Shown here: positions 1 through 6,468 of the stretch, one piece after another
How the letters are laid out: every line of letters starts with the position of its first letter
Position numbering within the stretch: the stretch's first letter is position 1
Assembly (NCBI GenBank): GCA_025350425.1
Contig: JANXXW010000276.1
Location: 1 to 6,853 of the forward strand
Source of the DNA: Rhodospirillales bacterium
Lineage (GTDB): Bacteria; Pseudomonadota; Alphaproteobacteria; Acetobacterales; Acetobacteraceae
Length of the DNA: 6,853 bases
Direction: 5' to 3'
Notes under the pieces: model-generated
The model's input: the letters and a program-made list of their open reading frames with translations, nothing else
Told to the model about the DNA's origin: nothing
The model's database searches: none
Translations under genes and position numbers: made by a program

Positions 1-770
1 TCCTTCGACATGTCGAGCAGGCGGGCGAGTTGCTTCACATGCGCCGGGCTGTTGAATTTCAGCTCGGCCCCGAGGCCGCCGAAGCCGTCCGCGAGGCTCG
101 CGAAAGGCAGGTTGTGGATGGCGCTGAATTCTTCCAGCTGAATCCAGGCGAACCACGACGAAGTCACCGGCATGACATCCGCGCCGCCCTTGGCCGCAAT
201 CGGCTTGGCCCATTTCTCCTTCAAGGCACGGGCGGCCACGACCAGTTTGTCCCACGTGTCCGGCGGGCTCTCGGGATCGAGGCCGGCCATCTCGAAGGCG
301 TCCTTGTTGTACCACATGAGGCCGGTCGAGGAGTTGAGCGGCATCGAGGCCATGCGCCCGTCAGGCAGGCTGTAATAGCCGCGCACTGCCGGGATATAGG
401 CGGCCGGGTCGATCTTGATGCCGGTTTCCTCGGCCAGCTGCCATGCCTGCTTCACGGCGGGGCCGGCCGCCAGCATGGAGCCGGTTCCCACCTCGAAGAT
501 CTGCACCACATGCGGCGCTTGCCCGGCGCGCCAAGCTGCGATCGCCGCCGTCAGCGTGTCCGCGTAGCTGCCTTTGAAGATCGCCTGTAGCTCGACCTCG
601 GGCTGGCTCGCATTGAAATCGCGTGCGATGCGGTTGATCTCATCGTTGTTGGCGCCCGTCATGGCGTGCCAGAACACGACCTTGGTGCGAGTGGCATCCT
701 GGGCGCGGGCGACGGAGAGCGGTGCCGCTGCCAAAGCGGCTGCGCCCGCAAACAGTGTACGACGCTTCAT
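1..770 (-). CDS. ugpB: sn-glycerol-3-phosphate ABC transporter substrate-binding protein (N-terminal 256 residues, cut by window edge)
   Basis: Periplasmic binding protein that captures glycerol-3-phosphate (and usually its diesters) for the UgpAEC permease. The reading frame starts at 770 and is open to the window edge, giving 256 of the roughly 435 residues usual for UgpB. It matches my memory of E. coli UgpB along its length: FWHAM (33-37), FKGSY (65-69), FEVGTG (92-97), GYYS (131-134), LNSSTG (145-150), YNKDAFEMAGLDPESPPDTW (154-173), WIQLEEFSA (209-217) and NLPFAS (220-225). Residues 1-23 form a leader with KRRTLF after the start, resembling a twin-arginine signal, then an alanine-rich core and an ARA cleavage site before Q24. 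The start has a strong Shine-Dalgarno, GGAGG (779-783), 8 nt upstream. The permease genes would lie beyond position 1. Substrate is inferred from similarity; a related sugar-phosphate ligand is possible. Confidence 0.93.
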   Translation of the reverse strand, partial: MKRRTLFAGAAALAAAPLSVARAQDATRTKVVFWHAMTGANNDEINRIARDFNASQPEVELQAIFKGSYADTLTAAIAAWRAGQAPHVVQIFEVGTGSMLAAGPAVKQAWQLAEETGIKIDPAAYIPAVRGYYSLPDGRMASMPLNSSTGLMWYNKDAFEMAGLDPESPPDTWDKLVVAARALKEKWAKPIAAKGGADVMPVTSSWFAWIQLEEFSAIHNLPFASLADGFGGLGAELKFNSPAHVKQLARLLDMSK

Positions 771-802
771 ATGATGTTCCTCCCAGGGAAACTCTTCGTT
801 AT

Positions 803-829
803 TTTGGCGTAGCGGAACGCCGTTTGGCG
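803..829. promoter_or_regulatory. Direct repeat TTTGGCG x2, 20 bp apart, upstream of ugpB
   Basis: The 76-bp gap between the DUF2842 gene and ugpB carries TTTGGCG at 803-809 and again at 823-829, a 20-bp period (close to two helical turns), about 33-59 bp upstream of the ugpB start. The CGCC at 818-821 can pair with either GGCG copy, giving two mutually exclusive 4-bp stems. This could be an operator, for example for a phosphate- or sugar-responsive regulator, but it matches no consensus I recognise (it is not a Pho box). I see no clear -35/-10 pair and no terminator in the gap. Short repeats in GC-rich DNA can arise by chance. Confidence 0.25.
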
Positions 830-846
830 ACAATGGCAGAACCCTG

Positions 847-1059
847 TCACTTGCGTGAAGGTCTAATCGGTTTGTAGCGGGCGGCCCAGTACAGGAGCGC
901 CTTGGCCGGGAACACCCAAAGTATTCCGGCGGCGACGAAGAACACTCCTTGTGCGGCCCAGTGCATTGGATAGAGCACGTCGGCCAGAGCCAGGACAGCG
1001 CCGACATAAAGCGCGAACCCGAGCAGGCCCGTAACGGTGGCAATGAGGATGCGTGGCAT
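847..1059 (-). CDS. DUF2842 small two-helix membrane protein
   Basis: A 70-residue inner-membrane protein of unknown function. Hydrophobic segments at about residues 4-28 and 36-59 are separated by a short loop (YPMHWAAQ, 30-37), followed by a basic tail ending PIRPSRK. The second helix carries GILWVFPAKALLYW (45-58), which resembles the G-L-W-x-x-P core of the alphaproteobacterial DUF2842 family, whose members are about this size. An upstream ATG at 1158 would give 103 residues, but the added 33 residues are polar and proline/arginine-rich, would run through the apt start, and do not fit the family, so 1059 is preferred. No good Shine-Dalgarno precedes it (GAGG is 14 nt away). It is transcribed divergently from apt and in the same direction as ugpB, 76 bp upstream of that gene. 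Family call is from memory. Confidence 0.72.
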   Translation of the reverse strand: MPRILIATVTGLLGFALYVGAVLALADVLYPMHWAAQGVFFVAAGILWVFPAKALLYWAARYKPIRPSRK

Positions 1060-1140
1060 GGGAAGGGAGTTAACCTCAGGCGGCCTTGCGCGCCAGGGGA
1101 GGGGGCGTGTAGATGCCGAGACTTTACCCAGGATAGTGCC
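1060..1140. promoter_or_regulatory. Divergent intergenic region, DUF2842 gene / apt
   Basis: These 81 bp separate the start codons of two divergent genes, so both promoters should lie here or inside the opposing gene. A weak candidate for apt is TTGCGC (1086-1091) with TAGATG (1110-1115) at 18-bp spacing, each matching only three of six sigma-70 consensus bases. The apt ribosome-binding site is AGGA at 1130-1133, 7 nt before the ATG. No clear operator or inverted repeat is seen. Confidence 0.35.
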
Positions 1141-1656
1141 ATGGACCTCAAGGATCATATCCGGTCAATCCCGGATTTCCCCAAGCCGGGTATCCTGTTC
1201 TATGACATCTCAACGCTCCTGCGTCATGCGGATGCCTGGCAGGTGGCCATGGGACGACTCGCGAAGATGGTTCGCGCGTATCATCCCGATGTGCTGGCCG
1301 GGATTGAGTCGCGAGGTTTCCTGCTTGCCGCGCCGTTGGCGCTGAAACTTGGCTGCGGCTTTGTCATGCTCCGCAAACCGGGCAAGCTGCCAGGCGCTAC
1401 CGTGACACTCGACTATGCGTTGGAATACGGAACTGACCGGCTTGAGGTGCAGGCCGATGCGATCGAGCCGGGGCAGCGCGTGGTGGTGGTAGACGACCTG
1501 CTCGCCACGGGCGGCACGATGGCGGCCGGAATCGCATTGCTGCGAAAGCTGGGAGCCGAGGTCCCGGCGGCGGCAGCTCTGATCGAGCTTACTTTCCTGC
1601 ATGGCCGCGACAAGCTCAACGTTCCATTCAGTTCGTTGCTCTCCTACGACAGCTGA
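1141..1656 (+). CDS. apt: Adenine phosphoribosyltransferase
   Basis: Cytoplasmic purine-salvage enzyme that joins adenine to PRPP to give AMP and pyrophosphate. The 171 residues are full length for bacterial Apt. Hallmarks in order: FPKPGILFYDIS (13-24), the ESRGF loop (56-60), RKPGKLPG (78-85), the flexible-loop stretch LEYGTD (94-99) and the PRPP-binding motif VVVVDDLLATGGT (114-126), with both adjacent aspartates (D118, D119) and the TGGT turn present. The frame is open upstream to 949, but Apt homology begins at the ATG at 1141, which has AGGA 7 nt before it; the upstream stretch is antisense to the DUF2842 gene. Its last 13 bp overlap the 3' end of the convergent glycosyltransferase gene. 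It looks functionally unrelated to the flagellar block. Confidence 0.97.
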   Translation: MDLKDHIRSIPDFPKPGILFYDISTLLRHADAWQVAMGRLAKMVRAYHPDVLAGIESRGFLLAAPLALKLGCGFVMLRKPGKLPGATVTLDYALEYGTDRLEVQADAIEPGQRVVVVDDLLATGGTMAAGIALLRKLGAEVPAAAALIELTFLHGRDKLNVPFSSLLSYDS

Positions 1657-3776
1657 GTTTCTGGGTTGTCGCTTGGCGTGTTTGCAGTGCACCACGCGCG
1701 CCATGCTTCGCGAAGTCCCAGGCCGAGAGAGTTGCCGAACCTGGGCCCGTCGCAGAGGGGGCTGGCGCACATTTGGGACCGCAACTGCGACCGGAGCTTT
1801 GCGAGCGCCTCGATGTCGGACGCGCGCGCTACCGCCATGTTTTCGTAGGCGGCAAGGTCGGTGGCGACCCAGTCCGGCAGGCCGACATTGCTCATGTGGC
1901 TGGTGGCATGACGCGCCGCGAATATCTCCCCCGAGAGGGTCACCGTTGGCACGCCCATCCATAGCGCCTCGCAGGTAGTGAGGCCGCCGGTATAGGGAAA
2001 CGGGTCGAACACGATGTCGATGTCGCCGTATTCGGCGAGCAAGGCCCGATGCGGCGAGCCACCGCGCAAGCAGATCCGCTGCGGGGCAATGCCTTGTGTG
2101 GCGAACGCGGCCACGAGCCGGGCACAGGTTTCGGGATCGCCCAGCTGGTGGGTTTTCAGGATCAATCTCGAATTCGGGATGCGGAGCAGGATGCGCGACC
2201 AACTGGCCAGGACGTCCGGTGTGATCTTCGCGAGGTTGTTGAAGCAACCGAACGTGACCACACCCTCGGTCAAAGCGGGACAAGGCGCTACATCGGGCGC
2301 GTAGGCGGGCGGGCTGTAGCAGACGTAACCGTCACGCAATGCCAGCAGGCGCTCCGAATAGGCGTGACCGAAACCGGCCGGCGTCTCCCAGCGATCGCTG
2401 ATGAACCAGTCCATTTCCGGCAGGCCGGTGCTGTGGTTCTGCATTCCTACCCATTTCAACTGGACGGGTGCCAGACGCTGGGCGCAGGCGGTCATGCAGC
2501 CACGGTCGCCATAGCCGCCGAGGTCGATCAGCATGTCGAGGTCGAGACCTTGGACCTGCGTCACCACCGCGTCCGTGCCGCCCTCGGCGATGACATGCCA
2601 TTCGGCCGCCACAGCCTGGAACCGCCGTGCGATTGGATCGCCGGAACGCTCCTGGGCAATGCACACAATCTCGAACGCCGACGGATCGAGGTGCTCGAAG
2701 CCGGCGATCGTCAGCCATCCAACAGGATGAGTTTTTAGCATCGCCGAGAGCAGGCCAAGCCGCAACCGGCGGGCAGGCTCCGCTGTCCGGCGCAATACCG
2801 GCGCGTCTTGACGGATAATGCATTCCGATGCGCGCGAAGTGGAGCGGAGCATCGATGCGGCGGTCACATGCGACGAATAGGCCAGGGCGTTGCAGACGGC
2901 GCGCCATGCCAGGTGCATGTTCGGGGCGATAACGGTTGCCCGGTATGCGACGGCGAGTGCCTCCTCCTGCAGACCGAGCGATACGAGCGTATTGCTGAGG
3001 TTGCACAGCGTTCCGGGTTGTTCGCCTTGGTCGGCGATCAACGCTTCTAGAAGTTCTTTTGCCTCGCGATAGCCATGCCGCCGCATCAGCACGACGGCGA
3101 GATTGTTGCGTAGGGATTTCTGCTCGGGCACCAGCACGATCGCGCGCCTGAGTGCTGCTTCGGCCACGGCAGGCGGGTCGGTATCCGTGACGGCGACCGC
3201 GTATTCCAGGGCAGCGCCAGGGAGGTCCGGCGCCAATGTCGTCGCGACCTGGAGCAGGTCGATCGCCTCCGCGTGGCGTCCGAGGCGGCGCAGCAATGCG
3301 CCACGCGCCGTGAGTTGGACTGCGTCCAGCGGGTCCCGTGCGAGGGCGCCCTCAAGCCGGGCCAACTCCGCATCTGCGGTGCCACCCGCGAGAGCAGAGC
3401 CGATCCGCCGTAGGGCTATGTCAAGTATCTCCGGCGCGCGGAGTTGCGCGGCGGCATAGGCGGCTTCGGCGGCTGCGTGATCGCCGTCGCCGGAGTGCAT
3501 TATACCGAGTGCGTCCCATACCTCCGCCCGTTCGGGCGCGATCGCGCAAGCGCGACCCAGGAGATCCTTGGAGCGGCCAAGTTCACCGCAACGGGCCACC
3601 GATATTGCGAGACCGAGTAGTGCGTCAGTGCAACAGGGCGCATCCCGTAGGATGTTCGTGAACGCCTCCGCTGCTCCGTCGGTATCGCCATCGCGCAGGA
3701 GGTCAGCCGCGTGCAGCACGGCCGAGCGCCAGGGCGGCCCTTCGCGAGTTGTGCGAGCCCGGAATCCAGCGGCCAT
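1644..3776 (-). CDS. TPR-repeat GT41 (SPINDLY/OGT-type) glycosyltransferase, candidate flagellin glycosyltransferase
   Basis: Predicted cytoplasmic protein O-glycosyltransferase of 710 residues. Residues about 20-300 are tandem TPR helices (roughly eight units, e.g. GRHAEAIDLLQVATTLAPD, 166-184), the usual protein-docking solenoid. Residues about 337-700 are the GT41 catalytic domain: THP (349-351) aligns with the OGT active-site histidine His498; IDLGGY (417-422), APVQLKWVG (436-444), FGCFNNLAKITP (509-520) with K517 at OGT Lys842, DIDIVFDPFPYTGGLTTCEA (585-604), LWMGVPTVTLSGE (605-617). It ends in the REAWRAWC segment typical of this group. The start chosen (ATG 3776) lies 4 bp after the methyltransferase stop, suggesting translational coupling. 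An in-frame ATG at 3929 would add 51 residues but overlap that gene by about 150 bp and extend into non-TPR sequence. Position behind flaF suggests flagellin as acceptor, as for Caulobacter FlmG; sugar donor and target are inferred. Confidence 0.9.
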   Translation of the reverse strand: MAAGFRARTTREGPPWRSAVLHAADLLRDGDTDGAAEAFTNILRDAPCCTDALLGLAISVARCGELGRSKDLLGRACAIAPERAEVWDALGIMHSGDGDHAAAEAAYAAAQLRAPEILDIALRRIGSALAGGTADAELARLEGALARDPLDAVQLTARGALLRRLGRHAEAIDLLQVATTLAPDLPGAALEYAVAVTDTDPPAVAEAALRRAIVLVPEQKSLRNNLAVVLMRRHGYREAKELLEALIADQGEQPGTLCNLSNTLVSLGLQEEALAVAYRATVIAPNMHLAWRAVCNALAYSSHVTAASMLRSTSRASECIIRQDAPVLRRTAEPARRLRLGLLSAMLKTHPVGWLTIAGFEHLDPSAFEIVCIAQERSGDPIARRFQAVAAEWHVIAEGGTDAVVTQVQGLDLDMLIDLGGYGDRGCMTACAQRLAPVQLKWVGMQNHSTGLPEMDWFISDRWETPAGFGHAYSERLLALRDGYVCYSPPAYAPDVAPCPALTEGVVTFGCFNNLAKITPDVLASWSRILLRIPNSRLILKTHQLGDPETCARLVAAFATQGIAPQRICLRGGSPHRALLAEYGDIDIVFDPFPYTGGLTTCEALWMGVPTVTLSGEIFAARHATSHMSNVGLPDWVATDLAAYENMAVARASDIEALAKLRSQLRSQMCASPLCDGPRFGNSLGLGLREAWRAWCTANTPSDNPETQLS

Positions 3777-3780
3777 CAGG

Positions 3781-5250
3781 TCAACCGTCAAGGCCTGCGC
3801 GCCCAACGACGACGAGAAGTCCCGCGACCGGGGCTCCAGCTTCGAGACGCATATCGTGATGCTCGATGGCGTGCACCGCCAAGCCACTTTCTGCGGCGCA
3901 GCTTTGGATGTAACTCTCAGTGTGAACATAGCGCCCGAGCCGATGGAGCGACCATCCGGCGGTGTTGTCGAGGCTCGCTTCGCTTACGTCGGGTACGCGT
4001 TTCTCGACTGTGAACAGAAATCTGCCCTTCGAGGTCAGGCGTTCACGGATCAGTACAAAAAGCGTCGCAAGCGACCCCAGGTAGCACAATACGTCGGTGG
4101 CAACGATAATTGGCCAAACGCGGCAGTCGTGTGCAAGGAACTCCTCAATGTCCCGTTGATGCAGTTCGGTATAGAGCCCGCGCGTCCTGGCCTGCGCCAG
4201 CATCCCCTTCGACAGATCGACTCCCACGAGGCCGTCTAACCGCATGTCCGAGAGCACAACGGCCATCAGACCGGTGCCGCAACCAAGATCGAGAATCGGG
4301 CCGAATGCTCCCTCTCGGGCCTCGGCTGGCAGCCCGGCCAGCAGTTTCGCGCGCACGAGGCCTGGAACGCGATAGCCCAGGGAGATCAGATGATCGTCGA
4401 ACCGGTCGGCATAACCGTCGAATACGGTTTCGATATATTCGGCCGGGGCGCGGCTGGCACTTGGCAAGATGCCGGATGCAGTCACGAGGTGGCGAACATA
4501 CGGGTCTTCCGGCGCCAGCTTCAATGCTTCGGCGTAGGCTTCGGCCGCCTCCTCATGCCTCCCAAGGCTCGACAACGCGTGGCCGAGTAATCCGAACACG
4601 CAGGCATCCGCGATGCCCTCGCGGCGAGCGGCGCTGGCCAGGGCCTCGGCGTGATCAAACCGCCGTCGGCGCATTTCGGCGGTAATGGCTGCGATCCTGA
4701 GCGAGGGATCTTTCGGAACATGGGCGAACCCTTGTTCAAGCACGGCAACGGCTTCATCTTCGCAGCCGTCTCGATCCAGCGCGTGGGCGAGCGCCATGCG
4801 ATATAGCGTGTGCCCCGGGGCGTTGCGCACGGCCTCGGCCAAGCAGATTGCCGCATCGCGCAGCCATCCGACTTCGATCAACGCCATGCCAAGCACGCCC
4901 TTTGCGCCGATATGGTCAGGATCGAGTGTCACAGCCACTGCGGCCTCGGACGCGGCTCCGGGCGCATCGCCGGCGCGCAGACGCGTCTCGGCCCGACAGA
5001 CGCGGAGCGCCACGGCGTCGGGCATACGCACAATCGCCCTATCCAGACATTGCGCCGCTTCCTCGGAGCGTCCCTCGTTCATAAGCAGCCTGACCTCGAG
5101 TTCGGCGAATTCGACCACTTCCCCGATCAGCGGGCGAAGTGCGTTGGTGCTTGCGCGCGCGGCCACCAAGCGGCCGGCGGCGAGCATGTCTGTGGCGAGA
5201 TGCAGAAGAACGGCGCTGTCGGGTGGTTGGCGCAACAATGTCGCGAACAT
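3781..5250 (-). CDS. TPR-repeat SAM-dependent methyltransferase (COG4976-like)
   Basis: Predicted cytoplasmic methyltransferase of 489 residues. Residues about 10-255 are TPR-like helical repeats (e.g. GRHEEAAEAYAEALKLAPED, 230-249). A linker motif, YIETVFDGYADRFDDHL (272-288) followed by LGYRVP (291-296), is characteristic of TPR-containing class I methyltransferases. The Rossmann domain follows: motif I ILDLGCGTGLMA (319-330), the acidic residue after strand 2 in GVDLSKGM (343-350, D345), HQRDIEEF (364-371) and ATDVLCYLG (384-392) in the motif IV position. All SAM-binding elements look intact. The start has AAGGA (5259-5263) 8 nt upstream. It lies 31 bp after the DUF1217 gene and 4 bp before the TPR-glycosyltransferase. 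Two adjacent enzymes with TPR front ends suggest a shared protein substrate, plausibly flagellin or its glycan. Acceptor chemistry cannot be read from the sequence. Confidence 0.88.
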   Translation of the reverse strand: MFATLLRQPPDSAVLLHLATDMLAAGRLVAARASTNALRPLIGEVVEFAELEVRLLMNEGRSEEAAQCLDRAIVRMPDAVALRVCRAETRLRAGDAPGAASEAAVAVTLDPDHIGAKGVLGMALIEVGWLRDAAICLAEAVRNAPGHTLYRMALAHALDRDGCEDEAVAVLEQGFAHVPKDPSLRIAAITAEMRRRRFDHAEALASAARREGIADACVFGLLGHALSSLGRHEEAAEAYAEALKLAPEDPYVRHLVTASGILPSASRAPAEYIETVFDGYADRFDDHLISLGYRVPGLVRAKLLAGLPAEAREGAFGPILDLGCGTGLMAVVLSDMRLDGLVGVDLSKGMLAQARTRGLYTELHQRDIEEFLAHDCRVWPIIVATDVLCYLGSLATLFVLIRERLTSKGRFLFTVEKRVPDVSEASLDNTAGWSLHRLGRYVHTESYIQSCAAESGLAVHAIEHHDMRLEAGAPVAGLLVVVGRAGLDG

Positions 5251-5281
5251 TCGGAGTTTCCTTTTTGAATTCCGTAATCGA
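5251..5281 (-). promoter_or_regulatory. Short intergenic with Shine-Dalgarno for the methyltransferase gene
   Basis: The only gap above 5 bp inside the flagellar block. On the minus strand it carries AAGGA (5259-5263) set 8 nt before the methyltransferase ATG, preceded by an A-run. There is no hairpin with a T-tract, so transcription probably continues through from the DUF1217 gene. Confidence 0.6.
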
Positions 5282-6112
5282 TTAGACGACGAGGTTCATG
5301 GCCTGGACTGCGAGGCTGTCGAACGTGCCGGTCTTCGCGCTCGAGGATTTTCCTTGGGCAGCCAGCAGGTAGCGTTGTGTCAGACCATCGACGAAATGCG
5401 GATCTTTGAACTTCGAGAGGTCGAGCCGCGATGAGATCGACTTCTCCTGGGCGCCGAGATCCTGAAAGGCAATTTCCTGCGGAATCCCAAGAGCAGTTGT
5501 CACGACCGTCCGCAATGTGGGATCGCCCAGGATCTGATCGACCGATTTGATGGTCGAAGCGCGCTCGCGAAAGCTGATCGCGTTCGACAGGCCCGGCGTC
5601 GCGGTATCGAGCGACTGGCGCCATAGCACTTCCGCATAGGCCCTCTTCAAGGTCGGCAGCACGCCCGAAGCATGAAGTATTGTGAGACCCTTCGTGGCGA
5701 AGAGATAGGTTGCGGCGACCGGCTTCCACCGCGTGTCCGTGAGTTGGCTGAAGAGCGACGTAGACTTTGCCGGGTCAGACAGCAGCGCCTTCCGGGCGAG
5801 TGCCGTGTAGTCTGCCTGATCGCCCAAACCATTTGCGGTAAGCAGCACTTTGAGCACAACCGGATTGCTCAACAGGTCGGTAGGCGTCTTTGCCTTGGCG
5901 ACGGCGGCCGAAAAGGCGTCGAGATCGCGTTTTACCTGCGGATCGGCTGCGGTTCGCGAAATATCGGCAGCTTTGCCCGCTTCCGCAGTTTGCAGCGATT
6001 GCAACGGGTTCGTGTCCACAGTGCTGGAACTATACAGCGCATTCAGAATGTCCCCGCTCGTACTTCCAGTGAGCGGTTGAAACAAGGTGAGTGTGGAGCT
6101 GTCGATCAACAT
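5282..6112 (-). CDS. DUF1217 family protein of the flagellar gene cluster
   Basis: A 276-residue protein without signal peptide or membrane helices; its exact function is unknown. It has two related alpha-helical halves. Residues about 60-145 carry KRDLDAFSAAVAKAKTPTDL (61-80), VLKVLLTANGLGD (86-98) and a LARKALLSDP segment (105-114). Residues about 178-250 carry the counterpart ISFRERASTIKSVDQILGDP (179-198), LRTVVTTALGIP (200-211), a second residue string LDLSKFKDPHF (230-240) and LTQRYLLAAQ (244-253). The pattern of repeated short helical units and a terminal YLL fits DUF1217, a family I recall from alphaproteobacterial flagellar clusters. Residues 1-40 are Ser/Thr-rich and probably disordered, a feature shared with some flagellar axial proteins. 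It starts 5 bp after the flaF stop with no clear ribosome-binding site, implying coupled translation. Family call is from memory. Confidence 0.72.
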   Translation of the reverse strand: MLIDSSTLTLFQPLTGSTSGDILNALYSSSTVDTNPLQSLQTAEAGKAADISRTAADPQVKRDLDAFSAAVAKAKTPTDLLSNPVVLKVLLTANGLGDQADYTALARKALLSDPAKSTSLFSQLTDTRWKPVAATYLFATKGLTILHASGVLPTLKRAYAEVLWRQSLDTATPGLSNAISFRERASTIKSVDQILGDPTLRTVVTTALGIPQEIAFQDLGAQEKSISSRLDLSKFKDPHFVDGLTQRYLLAAQGKSSSAKTGTFDSLAVQAMNLVV

Positions 6113-6117
6113 GGGAC

Positions 6118-6468
6118 TTAGGCTGGACCCGCCAAGCCAATCGCAATGTTCTCGTTAATGTCGATAAGGAAATCGAGATCCGGATCTTTCGCACGCATTT
6201 CCCGTTGCACGGCTATCCCAACCGAAATAATCGACCCACGTAGCATCTCGGGTAGGCGATTGGCAGGGTCCTGCAACGTTCCGATCAGCGTAAGCCATAG
6301 CCGTTCGTTGTCCGCCAGGGCGCGGACCCGAGCCAGCACCGTGCTACCTCGCCGTACCCGTTTGAGCCCAGCATTTGCTTGTCGAAAAACCTCGGCCTCC
6401 TGTTCCTTGAGGCTGCGATGTACGGAGGTGGCTTGATAGGCGCGTGCGGTGCCGCGCGCTGTCGTCAT
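6118..6468 (-). CDS. flaF: Flagellar biosynthesis regulator FlaF
   Basis: Small cytoplasmic protein (116 residues) needed for flagellin synthesis and secretion in alphaproteobacteria, acting as the partner of FlbT. It matches the FlaF pattern as I recall it from Caulobacter: an ARAYQATS start region (8-15), RSLKEQEAEVFRQANAGL (18-35), NERLWLTLIGTLQDPANRLP (54-73), LRGSIISVGIAVQRE (76-90) and the C-terminal FLIDINENIAIGLAG (100-114). Length is normal and no residue block is missing. The ATG overlaps the flbT stop by one base (TAATG), and GGAG (6477-6480) sits 8 nt upstream, so ribosome loading does not depend wholly on flbT translation. It lies 5 bp ahead of the DUF1217 gene. The gene appears intact although flbT upstream is broken. 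Confidence 0.92.
   Translation of the reverse strand: MTTARGTARAYQATSVHRSLKEQEAEVFRQANAGLKRVRRGSTVLARVRALADNERLWLTLIGTLQDPANRLPEMLRGSIISVGIAVQREMRAKDPDLDFLIDINENIAIGLAGPA

Noticed and set aside
30..590. Plus-strand 186-residue open frame at the left edge
   Set aside because: It is antisense to ugpB, which has clear family motifs; the translation is Arg/His/Gly-rich without recognisable domains, as expected for a shadow frame in GC-rich DNA.
806..829. Possible intrinsic terminator after the DUF2842 gene
   Set aside because: The alternative stems are only 4 bp and no T-tract follows on the minus strand.
949..1140. 64-residue N-terminal extension of apt
   Set aside because: The extension overlaps the DUF2842 gene in antisense and has no Apt similarity. 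The ATG at 1141 has a ribosome-binding site and gives the standard family length.
1210..2283. 357-residue minus-strand frame across apt and the glycosyltransferase C-terminus
   Set aside because: It is antisense to apt and out of frame with the GT41 gene, and its composition is Arg/His/Gln-rich with no domain. A shadow frame.
2049..2738. 229-residue plus-strand frame within the glycosyltransferase gene
   Set aside because: It lies opposite the well-conserved GT41 catalytic domain and has no recognisable motif.
2332..3006. 224-residue minus-strand frame that might indicate a frameshift in the glycosyltransferase
   Set aside because: The main frame is uninterrupted and shows continuous TPR then GT41 motifs, so no frameshift is needed; this frame is an out-of-frame shadow.
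3777..3929. 51-residue N-terminal extension of the glycosyltransferase from ATG 3929
   Set aside because: It would overlap the methyltransferase C-terminus by about 150 bp, has no TPR character, and a start 4 bp after the upstream stop is the more natural choice.
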